From the NCBI RefSeq assembly GCF_001898575.1, contig NZ_MKUD01000001.1:1-64000 (forward strand): 64,000 nucleotides of DNA, in the 5' to 3' direction. This document shows positions 10,851 through 20,041 of this stretch, piece after piece. Position 1 is the stretch's first letter. Each line of letters begins with the position of its first letter. The notes beneath the pieces are model-generated. The model was not told the DNA's origin and searched no databases. It saw only the letters and a list, made by a program, of their open reading frames with translations. A program made the position numbers and the translations under genes. This DNA is from Spirosoma sp. 48-14 (GTDB lineage Bacteria; Bacteroidota; Bacteroidia; Cytophagales; Spirosomataceae).

Positions 10851-11054
10851 TTAGCCATATTGAAACGAGTGCCCCCGAATACGAACCTGATCAGCCTCTA
10901 TCCGCAGGATAGGCGGTGTTGACTTCAACCGCCGAACCATGGGCCAAACGCTGGAAACCAAACTAGCTCCGCTGGCCGAGAGCAAACGGCTTTGTGGCTT
11001 AGGCCAACCCGTAAAAGCGGCCAGAATTTGCAGGAGATAGGCTAATAACTTCAT
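10851..11054 (-). CDS. Possible 67-aa basic exported peptide
   Basis: Short reading frame starting MKLLAYLLQILAAFTG, a plausible signal or membrane segment, followed by a basic, Ser-rich tail. It lies between the FG-GAP protein and the small gene at 10321-10716 on the same strand, so it fits an operon ending in the giant adhesin. No family recognised. Coding is supported only by its position and N-terminal hydrophobicity; it could be a chance frame. Confidence 0.4.
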   Translation of the reverse strand: MKLLAYLLQILAAFTGWPKPQSRLLSASGASLVSSVWPMVRRLKSTPPILRIEADQVRIRGHSFQYG

Positions 11055-11100
11055 TATCTTTTCATTAAGTAAATAGTAACGAACCCTCGTGCTGGGCTAG

Positions 11101-11130
11101 CTCTCAGGCCCTTCGTTCCTCAGGATGACC
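11101..11130 (-). repeat. Intergenic repeat-like sequence (GGTCATCCTGAGGAACGAAG)
   Basis: Read on the minus strand this segment is GGTCATCCTGAGGAACGAAG followed by GGCCTGAGAG. It resembles the GTCATCCTGAG...CGAAGGATCT type of intergenic element that I associate with many Bacteroidota genomes, with short self-complementary parts. Only one copy of this form is in the window; a related form (TGTCATTCTG...AGAATCTTA) lies at 58693-58719. Confidence 0.4.
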
Positions 11131-11153
11131 AAGGGGAGCAGGACTTTCTACAC

Positions 11154-12710
11154 TCATCGTAAGACTGATACCTTAATCGGCACACAACGACTCAGGCTAC
11201 AGATTGGCTCGGTAATGACCATAAACTGATCGGATGCAGGCGTATCTAAGCGGCTCCGTTGACCTGACGGCCATTGCACCTCTACTCGACTGATACTGGC
11301 CGTAGGGCCTAGACCGATCAACTGGGTATAGCTGTTGGTGATTCCATAACTCTCTCCGCTACGCACTTCACGCACCAGTTGAACACCATCCGACCGATAA
11401 ACGACTATCTTTGCCCCTACCCCATTGCTGTTCGACTGCATGCCCTGCAAGGTCACGCCCAGAAAGTGGTTGCCATTGGGAGCCCCCAGCCATAAATCAT
11501 CCTCAGCATCGGCTCTTGGGTAGTGACTGGTGTACACATCCAGAAAGCCATCGTGGTTCAGGTCACCCAAGGCAAAAGAGGTCGTCTTGATGGTTCCCAG
11601 GGCACCGGTCTGGAGTGTAAATGTTTTGTTGCCATTGTTACGCCACAACTGAGCGGCCATATCGCCTGTGACCAGTACATCCACATACCCATCGTTATCA
11701 AAATCCCGCATTAGCCCCTGTAGTGGCTCCAGTACATTTGCAATGCCGCTCTGGGTGGTGATGTCGGTGAAATGTCCTGTACCATCGTTCTCCAGTAACA
11801 TGGTCGGGCTTTCGTGGTTGGTTATCAGTAAGTCCTGGTCGCCATCGTTATCGATGTCGGCGAAGTCGGCCGTCCACGACTGCCCACTGATTTTCACATT
11901 CGCTCCTGCGGCCGCTTCACTGAACCAGTTGGTTGGGTCAGTCGAAAAACTGGTCGTATTCTTCACCAACTGCCCATTGATGCGGTCGTAAGTATGGTTG
12001 ATAAATAACTGGTTGATACGCCGGGGGTCACCCGCATTGGCAGGCCCCATGGCATACATTGAGCACTTGGCCAGGTAAAGGTCCAGATCACCATCGTTGT
12101 CGATGTCGGACCAGACTGAGCCGTAGTTACCGGAGTTGTCGGAAGCGGGCACGGTGCGCATATCGATCCAGTTGGTAACGGGTGCAAAAGTACCCTGCGC
12201 GTTGTTTTTCCAGATTTGATTGAGTCCTACATCGTTGCAGCCAAAGATATCCAGCCATCCATCGTTGTCGATGTCGACCAGGTTAGCCCCCTGCATCCAG
12301 ATTTTAGGACTATTAATGGTATCAGCCAGCCAGCCATTGCTCTGGTTACGGCGCACCGTTACACCATCGTAGAAGCCAGCCGTAAGCAGGTCGTTGCGAT
12401 GATCTTTATCCACATCCCCAACCAGGGTGGCAATGGGCTCCCTACCAAGGGTACTCAACAACGTGCTGCTGAAGGCATGAGCCGACGACTGGGTAAGTAC
12501 TGACAACTGCTGTGTACGGGAATGGGTGCGAACAATATCATCGAGGCCATCGCCATCCAGATCGACCACTGCCTTCGATAAAAACCCGACAAAAGGACGT
12601 TCAGGTAGTTTATCAGTGGCATTGACGAAGCTAATTTGCCCATAAACGATCCGGTGAGCAGACGTAGCGATCATCATCGTGAGCAGCAATGTAGAAAGAG
12701 GAATTCTCAT
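11154..12710 (-). CDS. Secreted FG-GAP/VCBS repeat protein with ASPIC/UnbV C-terminal domain
   Basis: A 518-aa exported protein; signal peptide ends near SAHRIVYGQ (about residue 25). At least seven calcium-binding loops of the FG-GAP type are visible (DLDGDGLDDI, DVDKDHRNDL, DIDNDGWLDI, DIDNDGDLDL, DIDNDGDQDL, DFDNDGYVDV, DLNHDGFLDV), as in a seven-bladed integrin-like propeller. Residues ~420-500 form an ASPIC/UnbV-like domain (GVGAKIVVYRSDG ... VEVQWPSGQ). The tail CSLSRCVPIKVSVLR matches the Cys-x4-Cys tails of two other secreted proteins in this window. It is the first gene of the apparent adhesin operon. A carbohydrate- or protein-binding surface role is inferred; no catalytic residues are visible. 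Confidence 0.9.
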   Translation of the reverse strand: MRIPLSTLLLTMMIATSAHRIVYGQISFVNATDKLPERPFVGFLSKAVVDLDGDGLDDIVRTHSRTQQLSVLTQSSAHAFSSTLLSTLGREPIATLVGDVDKDHRNDLLTAGFYDGVTVRRNQSNGWLADTINSPKIWMQGANLVDIDNDGWLDIFGCNDVGLNQIWKNNAQGTFAPVTNWIDMRTVPASDNSGNYGSVWSDIDNDGDLDLYLAKCSMYAMGPANAGDPRRINQLFINHTYDRINGQLVKNTTSFSTDPTNWFSEAAAGANVKISGQSWTADFADIDNDGDQDLLITNHESPTMLLENDGTGHFTDITTQSGIANVLEPLQGLMRDFDNDGYVDVLVTGDMAAQLWRNNGNKTFTLQTGALGTIKTTSFALGDLNHDGFLDVYTSHYPRADAEDDLWLGAPNGNHFLGVTLQGMQSNSNGVGAKIVVYRSDGVQLVREVRSGESYGITNSYTQLIGLGPTASISRVEVQWPSGQRSRLDTPASDQFMVITEPICSLSRCVPIKVSVLR

Positions 12711-13709
12711 AGCAACTGGTTAGGCCTATTGATTTTGTCTTACAAACCCTTTCTTCCCTCTACTTCGAAGAGAGATAATCAGCAGAGGTTACTGATGTTA
12801 AATTAAAGTTGGATAAAGCGTAAAATATCTAACGTAGCATGATATACGTTACACAGTAACTGGCTCGTTAAACGAAACTGCCAAGTATAGCGATGAAGTT
12901 GTTTGAGAAACCTTACGGGAGCCGATTTGAGAATCTGCCCTCACCTTAACTGGCAAAAAACTGTACTTCGACGAACTCAAACAGCGTCTAACGGGTAATT
13001 AGCTGCCTGGAAGAGGCAACTTATAACCGGGCAATCGTCCCGGTGTGGCTCTTGCCAACCGTTCGGAGCCGGAAACTGGCGGTATCGATCCATATTTCAG
13101 ATTCGAGCTATTTTCTGTTTGCCTGGATAACGCCTTTTTTTCTCTAGCAAGGGTTCGTATCCATCCCATCTGGGAAACTGAATAGAATGGGGAGATGGGG
13201 GTTCTTGCCAATGCGTACTTACCCGTTATTAGTAAGCCGGGTAATCCTTGAATCAGTAGTAAGTAGAGTTCTTTTGACATAGTTGACAAGGATTCTTGGT
13301 AACTCAGTCCGACCATTGCAGCCAACAGACTGATTATATACCCTGAATAGCAAAAACTGAGGCATATTGGGCTGCTAGCTCCGTTCAACCTGGCTCGTTG
13401 CTGGTTATTGCCAGTTTCATGCTGTTTAGTGCTGGTTGAACTATAGCTAACTATCAAATAGACTTTGATTAGAAAAGGAAGAAACTTACTATACTTTTTT
13501 GGTAGGCAATCATTCAAACAAAGTATACACTATAGCCAATTCACTACCATTAACTAGCTATTGACATACTATGAACTGCGATTTTCTCCCTGTTTATTCC
13601 AGAAAAGGCGAGGCATAAAAACGGGTCATTGGCAAAAATTTTGCTCACGACTTATACATCTTCCCCGATAGCCTTTTATGCGTTTAAACACGCAGATACG
13701 TCTCGCCTA
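12711..13709. other. Gene-poor intergenic region
   Basis: About 1 kb between the FG-GAP gene (which starts at 12710, so its promoter must be here) and the end of the 275-aa gene. A 172-codon open frame at 12999-13517 on the minus strand has no recognisable domain and odd composition and is not called. A small hairpin (CCCATCT ... AGATGGG, about 13166-13196) is the only other structure noticed. Confidence 0.5.
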
Positions 13710-14537
13710 TTAGAGCGTAACCGTGCCGATCGCATTGCTGACAACACCCCGCCGAATCCGATCCACAATAGGGTCTTTTTTGAGCATAATATTGAATTTC
13801 AACCACATAGCAATAGTGGTATGATTTAAAATTGAGTCACATACATCTGTCCACGTGAACAGACCATTGTCAAGGCGAAGCAGTATTTTCCGATTTCTAC
13901 TTTTTATCATCTGCAGGTCCAGTTTATACTCTTCGTGAAGAATATCTTTCAGATGACTTTCAGAGCTGGCCTGGTGAACATCCAATGCATCGAATAAAGC
14001 CCTTCGGGCATAATTCAGACAGTTCGTGAACGTATCTAAAGGCTGCTCATCCGTCTGTCGGGTAAGGTAGGTAGGTTTCGTCAACCAAATCGCAATTCTG
14101 AGAGCTATCATCTGGTTAATGCCCCATCGCATTTCATTATCAAATCGTTTGAGCAAAAAAGGGACATCATGTAACAGATGCAAATTCATACCTGATGATG
14201 TAGGGGGAGCAAAAACCACACTTGCTATAGCCGTCTCCTTCCAACAATACAAGCAGTAACGAATAATGGAGTACCACTGGGTTTCTTTAATACCGAGCGT
14301 CGGAGAAATCAGTATATCCAGGTGCTCCATGACACTGTATCGGCCAGTACTGAATGTGCACAATTCGTCGTAAATTTCTTTGTAATTCATTCCCGAAAGA
14401 TTTTGCCGAAAAAATACGCGCATATGGCTGGTCTCTTTAGGATTGAGACCAGTTGTGCGAATAATCATGCTCCGTAAGGACATGTACATAGCGTCTCCCC
14501 GATTCATCCGGGAGGATACGTTTACTAGATTAGTCAT
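13710..14537 (-). CDS. Hypothetical protein, 275 aa, no recognised family
   Basis: Predicted cytoplasmic protein without signal peptide or clear membrane segment. The composition is that of a normal alpha-helical protein (several Trp, Tyr and amphipathic stretches such as LPSRR-free helices at residues ~150-230), but I recognise no domain or motif. Two Cys-containing segments (IRYCLYCW at ~108-115 and CLNYARR at ~184) do not form a known metal site. It lies 2 bases downstream of a 48-aa gene and its LytTR neighbour is on the same strand upstream, so a regulated small operon is possible. No phage or transposon gene stands next to it. Confidence 0.65.
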   Translation of the reverse strand: MTNLVNVSSRMNRGDAMYMSLRSMIIRTTGLNPKETSHMRVFFRQNLSGMNYKEIYDELCTFSTGRYSVMEHLDILISPTLGIKETQWYSIIRYCLYCWKETAIASVVFAPPTSSGMNLHLLHDVPFLLKRFDNEMRWGINQMIALRIAIWLTKPTYLTRQTDEQPLDTFTNCLNYARRALFDALDVHQASSESHLKDILHEEYKLDLQMIKSRNRKILLRLDNGLFTWTDVCDSILNHTTIAMWLKFNIMLKKDPIVDRIRRGVVSNAIGTVTL

Positions 14538-14539
14538 TT

Positions 14540-14686
14540 CTATTGGATAAAAAACATCACGGATAGACCCTTCTTAACACGCTGATACGTGTTCCCCTCG
14601 TCATCAATCCCACTATTGTTCTGCTTGTAATCTTCTGAGCTGTCAAGCCACTCATTTACTATGTATTCAACAGGAGTTTTTGCCAT
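14540..14686 (-). CDS. Small acidic protein, 48 aa, directly upstream of the 275-aa gene
   Basis: A 49-codon frame starting MAKTPVEYIVNEWLDSSED and ending VKKGLSVMFFIQ-TAG. Composition is protein-like (acidic N-terminal half, basic patch before a hydrophobic end) and the stop lies 2 bases before the ATG of the 275-aa gene, the usual arrangement of co-translated genes. No family recognised. Such a pair could be a small regulator or antitoxin-like partner with its target, but nothing in the sequence proves this. Confidence 0.55.
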   Translation of the reverse strand: MAKTPVEYIVNEWLDSSEDYKQNNSGIDDEGNTYQRVKKGLSVMFFIQ

Positions 14687-14846
14687 CAACGCCTTACTAC
14701 ACCTCACGCTTTTCCGTAGGCGTATCCTATAGCTGTTTTACGTTTAGGTTATTTTCAGGACTGTCGATGTCCTGGTATGCTACTCCTCAATCCTCCGAAG
14801 GGAAAGGCTGGTAAGTACCCTGATCGTAGGGTGAAAAAAGTAATAA

Positions 14847-14880
14847 CTGATCCTGCCTATACTAGCATAAGCAGGATCAG
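14847..14880 (-). terminator. Terminator downstream of the LytTR regulator gene
   Basis: Perfect 10-bp stem CTGATCCTGC / GCAGGATCAG with a 14-base loop, followed on the minus strand by a T-rich stretch (TTATTACTTTTTTC). It lies 30 bases past the stop of the LytTR gene at 14911-15636. Confidence 0.75.
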
Positions 14881-14910
14881 GATAAAGAACTATTCGTTTG
14901 TTAGTATAGT

Positions 14911-15636
14911 CTATTCATCTACGTATTTACTATCGGTCACCTCAAGTAGATTTAGCAACCCTTCCAGTTTCGAACGATAGGAAACACCAATGGGAATTTT
15001 CGTTGTACCGATAGACAAAGCAGAACGGTCAAAACTGGTTATCTTGCTGATATTCAAAATAAAAGACTTGTGTACACGCATAAAGAAATGGGCGGGTAGC
15101 AATTTCGCCAGGGAGGCCACACGCTCATTTACGATTTGATACCCGTCGGACATATGGACTTTTGAATAAATGCCATAGGACTCAATATAATCAATCGCCT
15201 GGTAATTAAACCGCTGAATCTTACGGCCTGTTTTCAGGAAAATGGAGTCTAAATTGGCAAAGCTATTCGACGCAAATTGCTGCCTGAAGGTCCGGCTCAT
15301 CGCTCTTAATAGCCGTTCAAAACTGAATGGCTTCAACAGAAAATCAGCGGGGGTTCCAATGTTGTAACATTCCAGGGCCTCCTCGGGCCGGCGGCTGGTT
15401 ACAATGACCGATGGTAAGTTTATCCCGCACTTCAATAGTGTCAACCCATTATCGCTACCAAGGTCCGTGTCCAGAAATATCAGGTCAATATTTTCCTTGG
15501 CTAACACATCAACGGCCTCTTCAAGTGTAGAACAGACTTTTACACATTCCAACAAGGGAAACTTTAGCAATTTGTCTTTTAAGTCAGCAATGTCCGTTTC
15601 TACGACATCAATAATAATGTACTTTCTTGCTTTCAT
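14911..15636 (-). CDS. Response regulator with LytTR DNA-binding domain
   Basis: 241 aa. Residues 1-120 form a receiver domain: acidic D10, phospho-acceptor D56 in LIFLDTD, T80 and K102 (LKPF) are all in place, though the usual pair of acidic residues near position 10 is reduced to one Asp. Residues ~138-238 form a LytTR domain (IDYIESYGIYSKVHMSDG ... RVHKSFILNISKI). LytTR proteins bind pairs of short direct repeats with ~10-bp half-sites. No kinase gene is adjacent; the nearest kinases are the two at 21131-25193, so it may be a partner of one of them or of an unlinked kinase. It lies between two SdrD_B adhesin loci, which are plausible targets. Confidence 0.93.
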   Translation of the reverse strand: MKARKYIIIDVVETDIADLKDKLLKFPLLECVKVCSTLEEAVDVLAKENIDLIFLDTDLGSDNGLTLLKCGINLPSVIVTSRRPEEALECYNIGTPADFLLKPFSFERLLRAMSRTFRQQFASNSFANLDSIFLKTGRKIQRFNYQAIDYIESYGIYSKVHMSDGYQIVNERVASLAKLLPAHFFMRVHKSFILNISKITSFDRSALSIGTTKIPIGVSYRSKLEGLLNLLEVTDSKYVDE

Positions 15637-15991
15637 GTTACGGAAGTTTTTGGATAAGAAGCCTGGTTAATCACGAACATGATGGATTTATGGCATAAGC
15701 CCAATTCGTGTTTATGGCAATGTGGATTTGATTAAACTAAGTGATGATTAAGGTACTCGAATCAGGAAAAGAACGTTGATAAGCAACTCACGAAAAATAG
15801 TATGCCAAATAACTGACTTCCTCTCTTAACACTACACTAAAAGGTGACGAACTACATATTAAGTACACATTCTGCATTGATATTATCATCACTACATTTA
15901 ACGATATGTAAAGATCAATTTCAGTTACCTAGCTATACAATCGAATCTATTCATTAGCAAACGATATGCCTTTGCCGAAACAATACCCTGA
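15637..15991. other. Intergenic region upstream of the LytTR gene
   Basis: 355 AT-rich bases between the LytTR start and the stop of the 1088-aa gene. No convincing ORF or strong hairpin. It must contain the LytTR promoter. Confidence 0.5.
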
Positions 15992-18900
15992 TCATCGCCT
16001 GATAACCCTGATTCGCATAGGCAGACAATGTACCTCCTGGCAAGGCTGCGAGTTTATTTCAATAAACTCAACGGCCTGGGAGCGTTGGCAACCATTATTC
16101 CCTGTTGCTGTGACCGTATAGCTACCTGGAATCGTAACGATGGGATTAGTTTCTGTGCTACTGAATCCGTTAGGACCAGTCCATTGCAAGGTAGCCTGTC
16201 CGGCTTCCGCTAAGAGCCTGCCCTGACAATTTACGCAGGGTTGCGTCGCCCCAAGTGCCGTTAATGACGGAGGAATCGTATCCGCCACAACCGTAACCGT
16301 TGCCATTACGTAGTCACGTGGACAGTTCGTGTCATTACCCGTCAATGTGTACGTTCCGGCAACAGACACCGTAGGATTCTGAACAATACTGGTAAACCCA
16401 TTAGGGCCACTCCAGCTATACCCAACATTCTGTACCGAAAGGCCATCGCCATATATGGCCCCTCCTTTTAATTGAACACTCTTTTCGGTGCAGGTCAATT
16501 GAGTGGCAGTAGCCGAAACAGATATAGATGGGGTTATTGAAATAACGGTTACACTCGATTGACGGCAAGCGGGATTGGCCGGGGTCGGATAAATAAGCGC
16601 ATATACATAGAGTCGTGAAACCCCTGAACTCGTGTTGATGGTAGGAATCCCTGGATTATGGACAACGGCGCGTCCAGTCGATAATTCGGGCTTAACCGTA
16701 CCCAGCTCGATTCCGGCATTGGCGTACATGGCAGTGCCCGACTGCGGGCTGCTAAACAGAACAAATCGTACGGAATCAACCTGACTAAGATACGAACCAG
16801 TGGTCATTATTGAATCAATAACAACCCCTGAACAAAGAGAAATACTATCTTTTTCGTTGGCTAATTCAGGACAGGTGTGGATCGAAAAATCATAAGTGAA
16901 GTCATTTTGGCCAGCGTCGAGGGTGGTCAGCGCAATGGTAGCCGTGGTTCCATTCAGTATGGCATCCGAGTCGCGAGTATCCGAATTGGCATAGCTGGAC
17001 TGGTCCTTTGGCGAGAGGAAATACTGACGTGGTAGTTGGCTTGTAGCCTGACGAGCCCCCCGGGCAGCCACTCGCCCGCCTGACGGTGGGATTAGTCGAC
17101 TTCCATCCAGCGAAATATCCCAGGACGATAGCTGGTTCATATCCATCCGAATCTCGTAAGAATGATTATACAAAACACCTCCAGTAACGGTCTCATTGGT
17201 AAAGTAAAATTGCCCTGCATCGTGCGTGGTTTGAGCGGCTACCTGCTCCCCACCATTTTCCATATCATGTAACGTTAGCACAATACCATCGATACCGGGT
17301 TCATAGGGATCCTGAATACCATTCCGGTTATCATCGAACCAGAAGCGATTCCCGATTGATAAGGGAGCGGGATCACAAAGGACTTTGTTATCGCCCAGGC
17401 CCGACGCTTTCCCAAATGAACCAGGACTCTGCGTATACAATACATAATCCCGATTGGAAGTACCTGTTCTTGTATTAAACACTTTCAACCCGCCCGACAA
17501 ATAAACATTGGCTATAGGGTCGTAGGCGGATGTAATGATTTCCCGCCGACCCGGAACGAGCGATAGCGCCCCATTGGTCACTTCTGCATGAGCAATGTCG
17601 TTAATAAAAAACCAATCGTCTTTACCAAAAAACTCACCGCCACCCGGCCCTTGCTGATTTCCAACTCCAGTTCCCACTAATGAGCCAGATCGACCATTCT
17701 GCTCTAATTCAAACTGGCCGTTATGATTACTGGCCCTCAACAAATCACCTCCCGTAAATCCATTATACTGTCCGTTTCCAGCCGGATCATGATTGGCCAT
17801 ACCCGATAGTTGCCCAAAGCGATCAGCAAAACCAATCAGCATACTGCCGTCATCATCAAATTCCAGGTCGGTTAGTATTGGCTGCGGATACATTACAAAA
17901 TAAGGCTGATTACCAACACCGCAGGGCGTTGGCCAGGCATCGCTCCAGGGTAACCAGTGATCATACTGGATACAGGTGCCAGTCAGATCAGTCGCTCCCC
18001 GGTGAAAATCGAGCGGAAATGATAACACTTCTGTGAACGTTGCATTTTCGGTGGTCGGATCGATCTGATAAATCGTGGCTTTTAGATCCTTCGTCTCCTG
18101 CGATGTTTCTGCCGAACATACTACGCCCACATACAGCTTGCCGTGATACATTTTGAGCGCCCACGGCCGAAAATCACCGAATGAGCAGCCTGGGTTAGGT
18201 ATATTCCAGGAGCGTAAGGCTGTAGGAGATGTGGGGACAACTGCCGGAGATCCAATTACTAAACCATACAGCTTTCGGTCTTTCAAATTGATAAAATAGA
18301 GCGTTTTATCATCTTCCGATATATCCATACCACCAAAGCTCATACGTCCTACCGCTGTCATGGCAGCCGGGTCGGTGCTGGCCTGATTCATATCACCAAA
18401 CAGATTGGCCAGGGGGTCAGCGTGGGGGTCATCACCAACATCGATGCCTACTGAACTGACAGACATAAATGGAGTTGTTTTTCCTGAAGCAATGTCGGTA
18501 ATATAAATGCCACCAGGACCAGCAGGACCAAAACTCGTATGCCGTTTTACAACAGCCGCACTAAGAATCTTTTTTGTACGACGCTGGTAAGACAACGCCC
18601 AAATGGCACCGACTTCGCCCGCATGCGCCAAATCGGCAGGTGGAAAATTTGTTGCACTGGCAACACCAGCTGCTTCATAAGGGAACTTAACCAGAGCAGG
18701 TGATTGAGCTGCCTGTTTCTCAACGGGCACTGGGTTCCCATCGCTATCAGTTGTCGATTGCACATTGCCATTCACATAGCAGGGAGTAACCAGCTGAAGG
18801 TCGGTACGCTGACAATAATCGGCGGGATAGTTTACACCTAAATCAGCCTGATCGGTGGGCGCTGTAATAAACTGTACACTGGTCCGACTAGTAACGCCAT

Positions 18901-19258
18901 AGGGGCCATTATAATCGCCGGGCATGAAATTAATGAATTCGAGCCTAATTCGTTTTCCGGCTGGTATGCTGGATTCGCTAAACGCAAAAGTACCGTCGGC
19001 AGCCGTGGTAGTTGAGAGCGGCTGGGTACTCTGTTCCACAAAGGCCAGCACCTGTATTCCCTCCACTCCTACCTCAACGGGCAAGGTATCCGACCGAACT
19101 CCATTGGAATCGAAGTCACGAAAAACGACACCTTTCACCTGCCCCTTGACAGCATCCACACTGCACAGCACCAAAAAAATAGCTATCAATCCGGGGCAAA
19201 CTAACCTGACTATCAGTGTATAGATTTGTCTCACGAAGTAAAACGTTAAAATGAGCAA
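15992..19258 (-). CDS. Large secreted SdrD_B-domain protein with propeller-like middle and Cys-x4-Cys tail
   Basis: 1088 aa, exported. A membrane-spanning signal at ~14-38 precedes VKGQVKGVVFRDFDSNGV. Residues ~40-135 SdrD_B; ~145-640 a repetitive region (GDDGSMLIGFADRFGQ-type segments) similar in order to residues ~1720-2140 of the giant adhesin; ~645-780 a second SdrD_B (FWFDDNRNGIQDPYEP); ~815-920 a Cys-bounded beta region; ~925-1070 two Ig-like modules with the repeated phrase WSGPNGF / WTGPNGFSSTETNP. It ends CQEVHCLPMRIRVIRR. It is monocistronic by spacing. A structural or adhesive cell-surface role is inferred from family resemblance; no enzyme motif is seen. Confidence 0.88.
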   Translation of the reverse strand: MLILTFYFVRQIYTLIVRLVCPGLIAIFLVLCSVDAVKGQVKGVVFRDFDSNGVRSDTLPVEVGVEGIQVLAFVEQSTQPLSTTTAADGTFAFSESSIPAGKRIRLEFINFMPGDYNGPYGVTSRTSVQFITAPTDQADLGVNYPADYCQRTDLQLVTPCYVNGNVQSTTDSDGNPVPVEKQAAQSPALVKFPYEAAGVASATNFPPADLAHAGEVGAIWALSYQRRTKKILSAAVVKRHTSFGPAGPGGIYITDIASGKTTPFMSVSSVGIDVGDDPHADPLANLFGDMNQASTDPAAMTAVGRMSFGGMDISEDDKTLYFINLKDRKLYGLVIGSPAVVPTSPTALRSWNIPNPGCSFGDFRPWALKMYHGKLYVGVVCSAETSQETKDLKATIYQIDPTTENATFTEVLSFPLDFHRGATDLTGTCIQYDHWLPWSDAWPTPCGVGNQPYFVMYPQPILTDLEFDDDGSMLIGFADRFGQLSGMANHDPAGNGQYNGFTGGDLLRASNHNGQFELEQNGRSGSLVGTGVGNQQGPGGGEFFGKDDWFFINDIAHAEVTNGALSLVPGRREIITSAYDPIANVYLSGGLKVFNTRTGTSNRDYVLYTQSPGSFGKASGLGDNKVLCDPAPLSIGNRFWFDDNRNGIQDPYEPGIDGIVLTLHDMENGGEQVAAQTTHDAGQFYFTNETVTGGVLYNHSYEIRMDMNQLSSWDISLDGSRLIPPSGGRVAARGARQATSQLPRQYFLSPKDQSSYANSDTRDSDAILNGTTATIALTTLDAGQNDFTYDFSIHTCPELANEKDSISLCSGVVIDSIMTTGSYLSQVDSVRFVLFSSPQSGTAMYANAGIELGTVKPELSTGRAVVHNPGIPTINTSSGVSRLYVYALIYPTPANPACRQSSVTVISITPSISVSATATQLTCTEKSVQLKGGAIYGDGLSVQNVGYSWSGPNGFTSIVQNPTVSVAGTYTLTGNDTNCPRDYVMATVTVVADTIPPSLTALGATQPCVNCQGRLLAEAGQATLQWTGPNGFSSTETNPIVTIPGSYTVTATGNNGCQRSQAVEFIEINSQPCQEVHCLPMRIRVIRR

Positions 19259-20041
19259 ATGAATCCTAACCTGTTCGCCGTCATCGGCATCTCAACCTTT
19301 TATGTACTAGAATAGAGTCTATAGGACAACCGGACATAAACCAATCGACAATACCATTCCATGAGCCGTAAGCTCAACGAGAAGTGCAGTAGACAAAAGC
19401 CATGTCTTTTATAAATTGCCTAAAAGAATGAACTTCAATCTGCACGCTACTATGGTGCTTTTTTCACGATAGCCCTACGCCTACTAACTGAATGAGTAGG
19501 AAAGTCAGCGTAACTCTCAATTGATATGCTCAACCGTACTTACTGAAAATTTGCCGCTAGAATGCGATGACGTTACAGGTAAACGGGTAAAAGCTGGCCA
19601 AACTTTACCGTCTTACGGATGAAGAGGAGACAACAATAATGCCTTAGTTGACCAAAATTTCGCTAGAGGTGATGAGCAGCTTTTTTTGTACACGAAATGC
19701 ATTTATTACTCTTTTTTCATAAAAATTAAGCTTCCGACAAAGTAACGCTTCCGGCAAGTCTGCCCAAAAAACACTGATTAACTTTATAAAAAGTGAAATT
19801 GGCAAAGAAAATATAAACCCAGAAGCTTCTACACATGTCCAGTCGTTGCCATCGTATATAAGCCAAAAAGTCGTATGATGCCTGATATGAACAGACAGCA
19901 TACGACCTTGACTCAACATGGGCAACTGAGCAATATCTACAGCAACACCCTACAGTATAATAAACTAAAAATCAATACACTGAACCCCAAAAATCACGAA
20001 TAGTAAAAACGATTCATATCCGTAAAAAGTAATACAAGTTG
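19259..20041. other. Intergenic region with one weak ORF
   Basis: 783 bases upstream of the 1088-aa gene. A 93-codon minus-strand frame at 19644-19925 (MPMLSQGRMLSVHIRHH...) is the only candidate gene. Its second half faintly recalls the end of a LytTR domain, and it stands beside a LytTR gene, so a decayed fragment is possible, but I do not call it. Nothing else is visible. Confidence 0.4.

Noticed and set aside
12999..13517. 172-codon open frame on the minus strand
   Set aside because: No domain, no plausible start context, uneven composition and no operon partner; most likely a chance frame in an intergenic region.
19644..19925. 93-codon frame beside the LytTR gene
   Set aside because: The likeness of its end to a LytTR domain is too weak, and the key HxSYxxN-type segment is not present.
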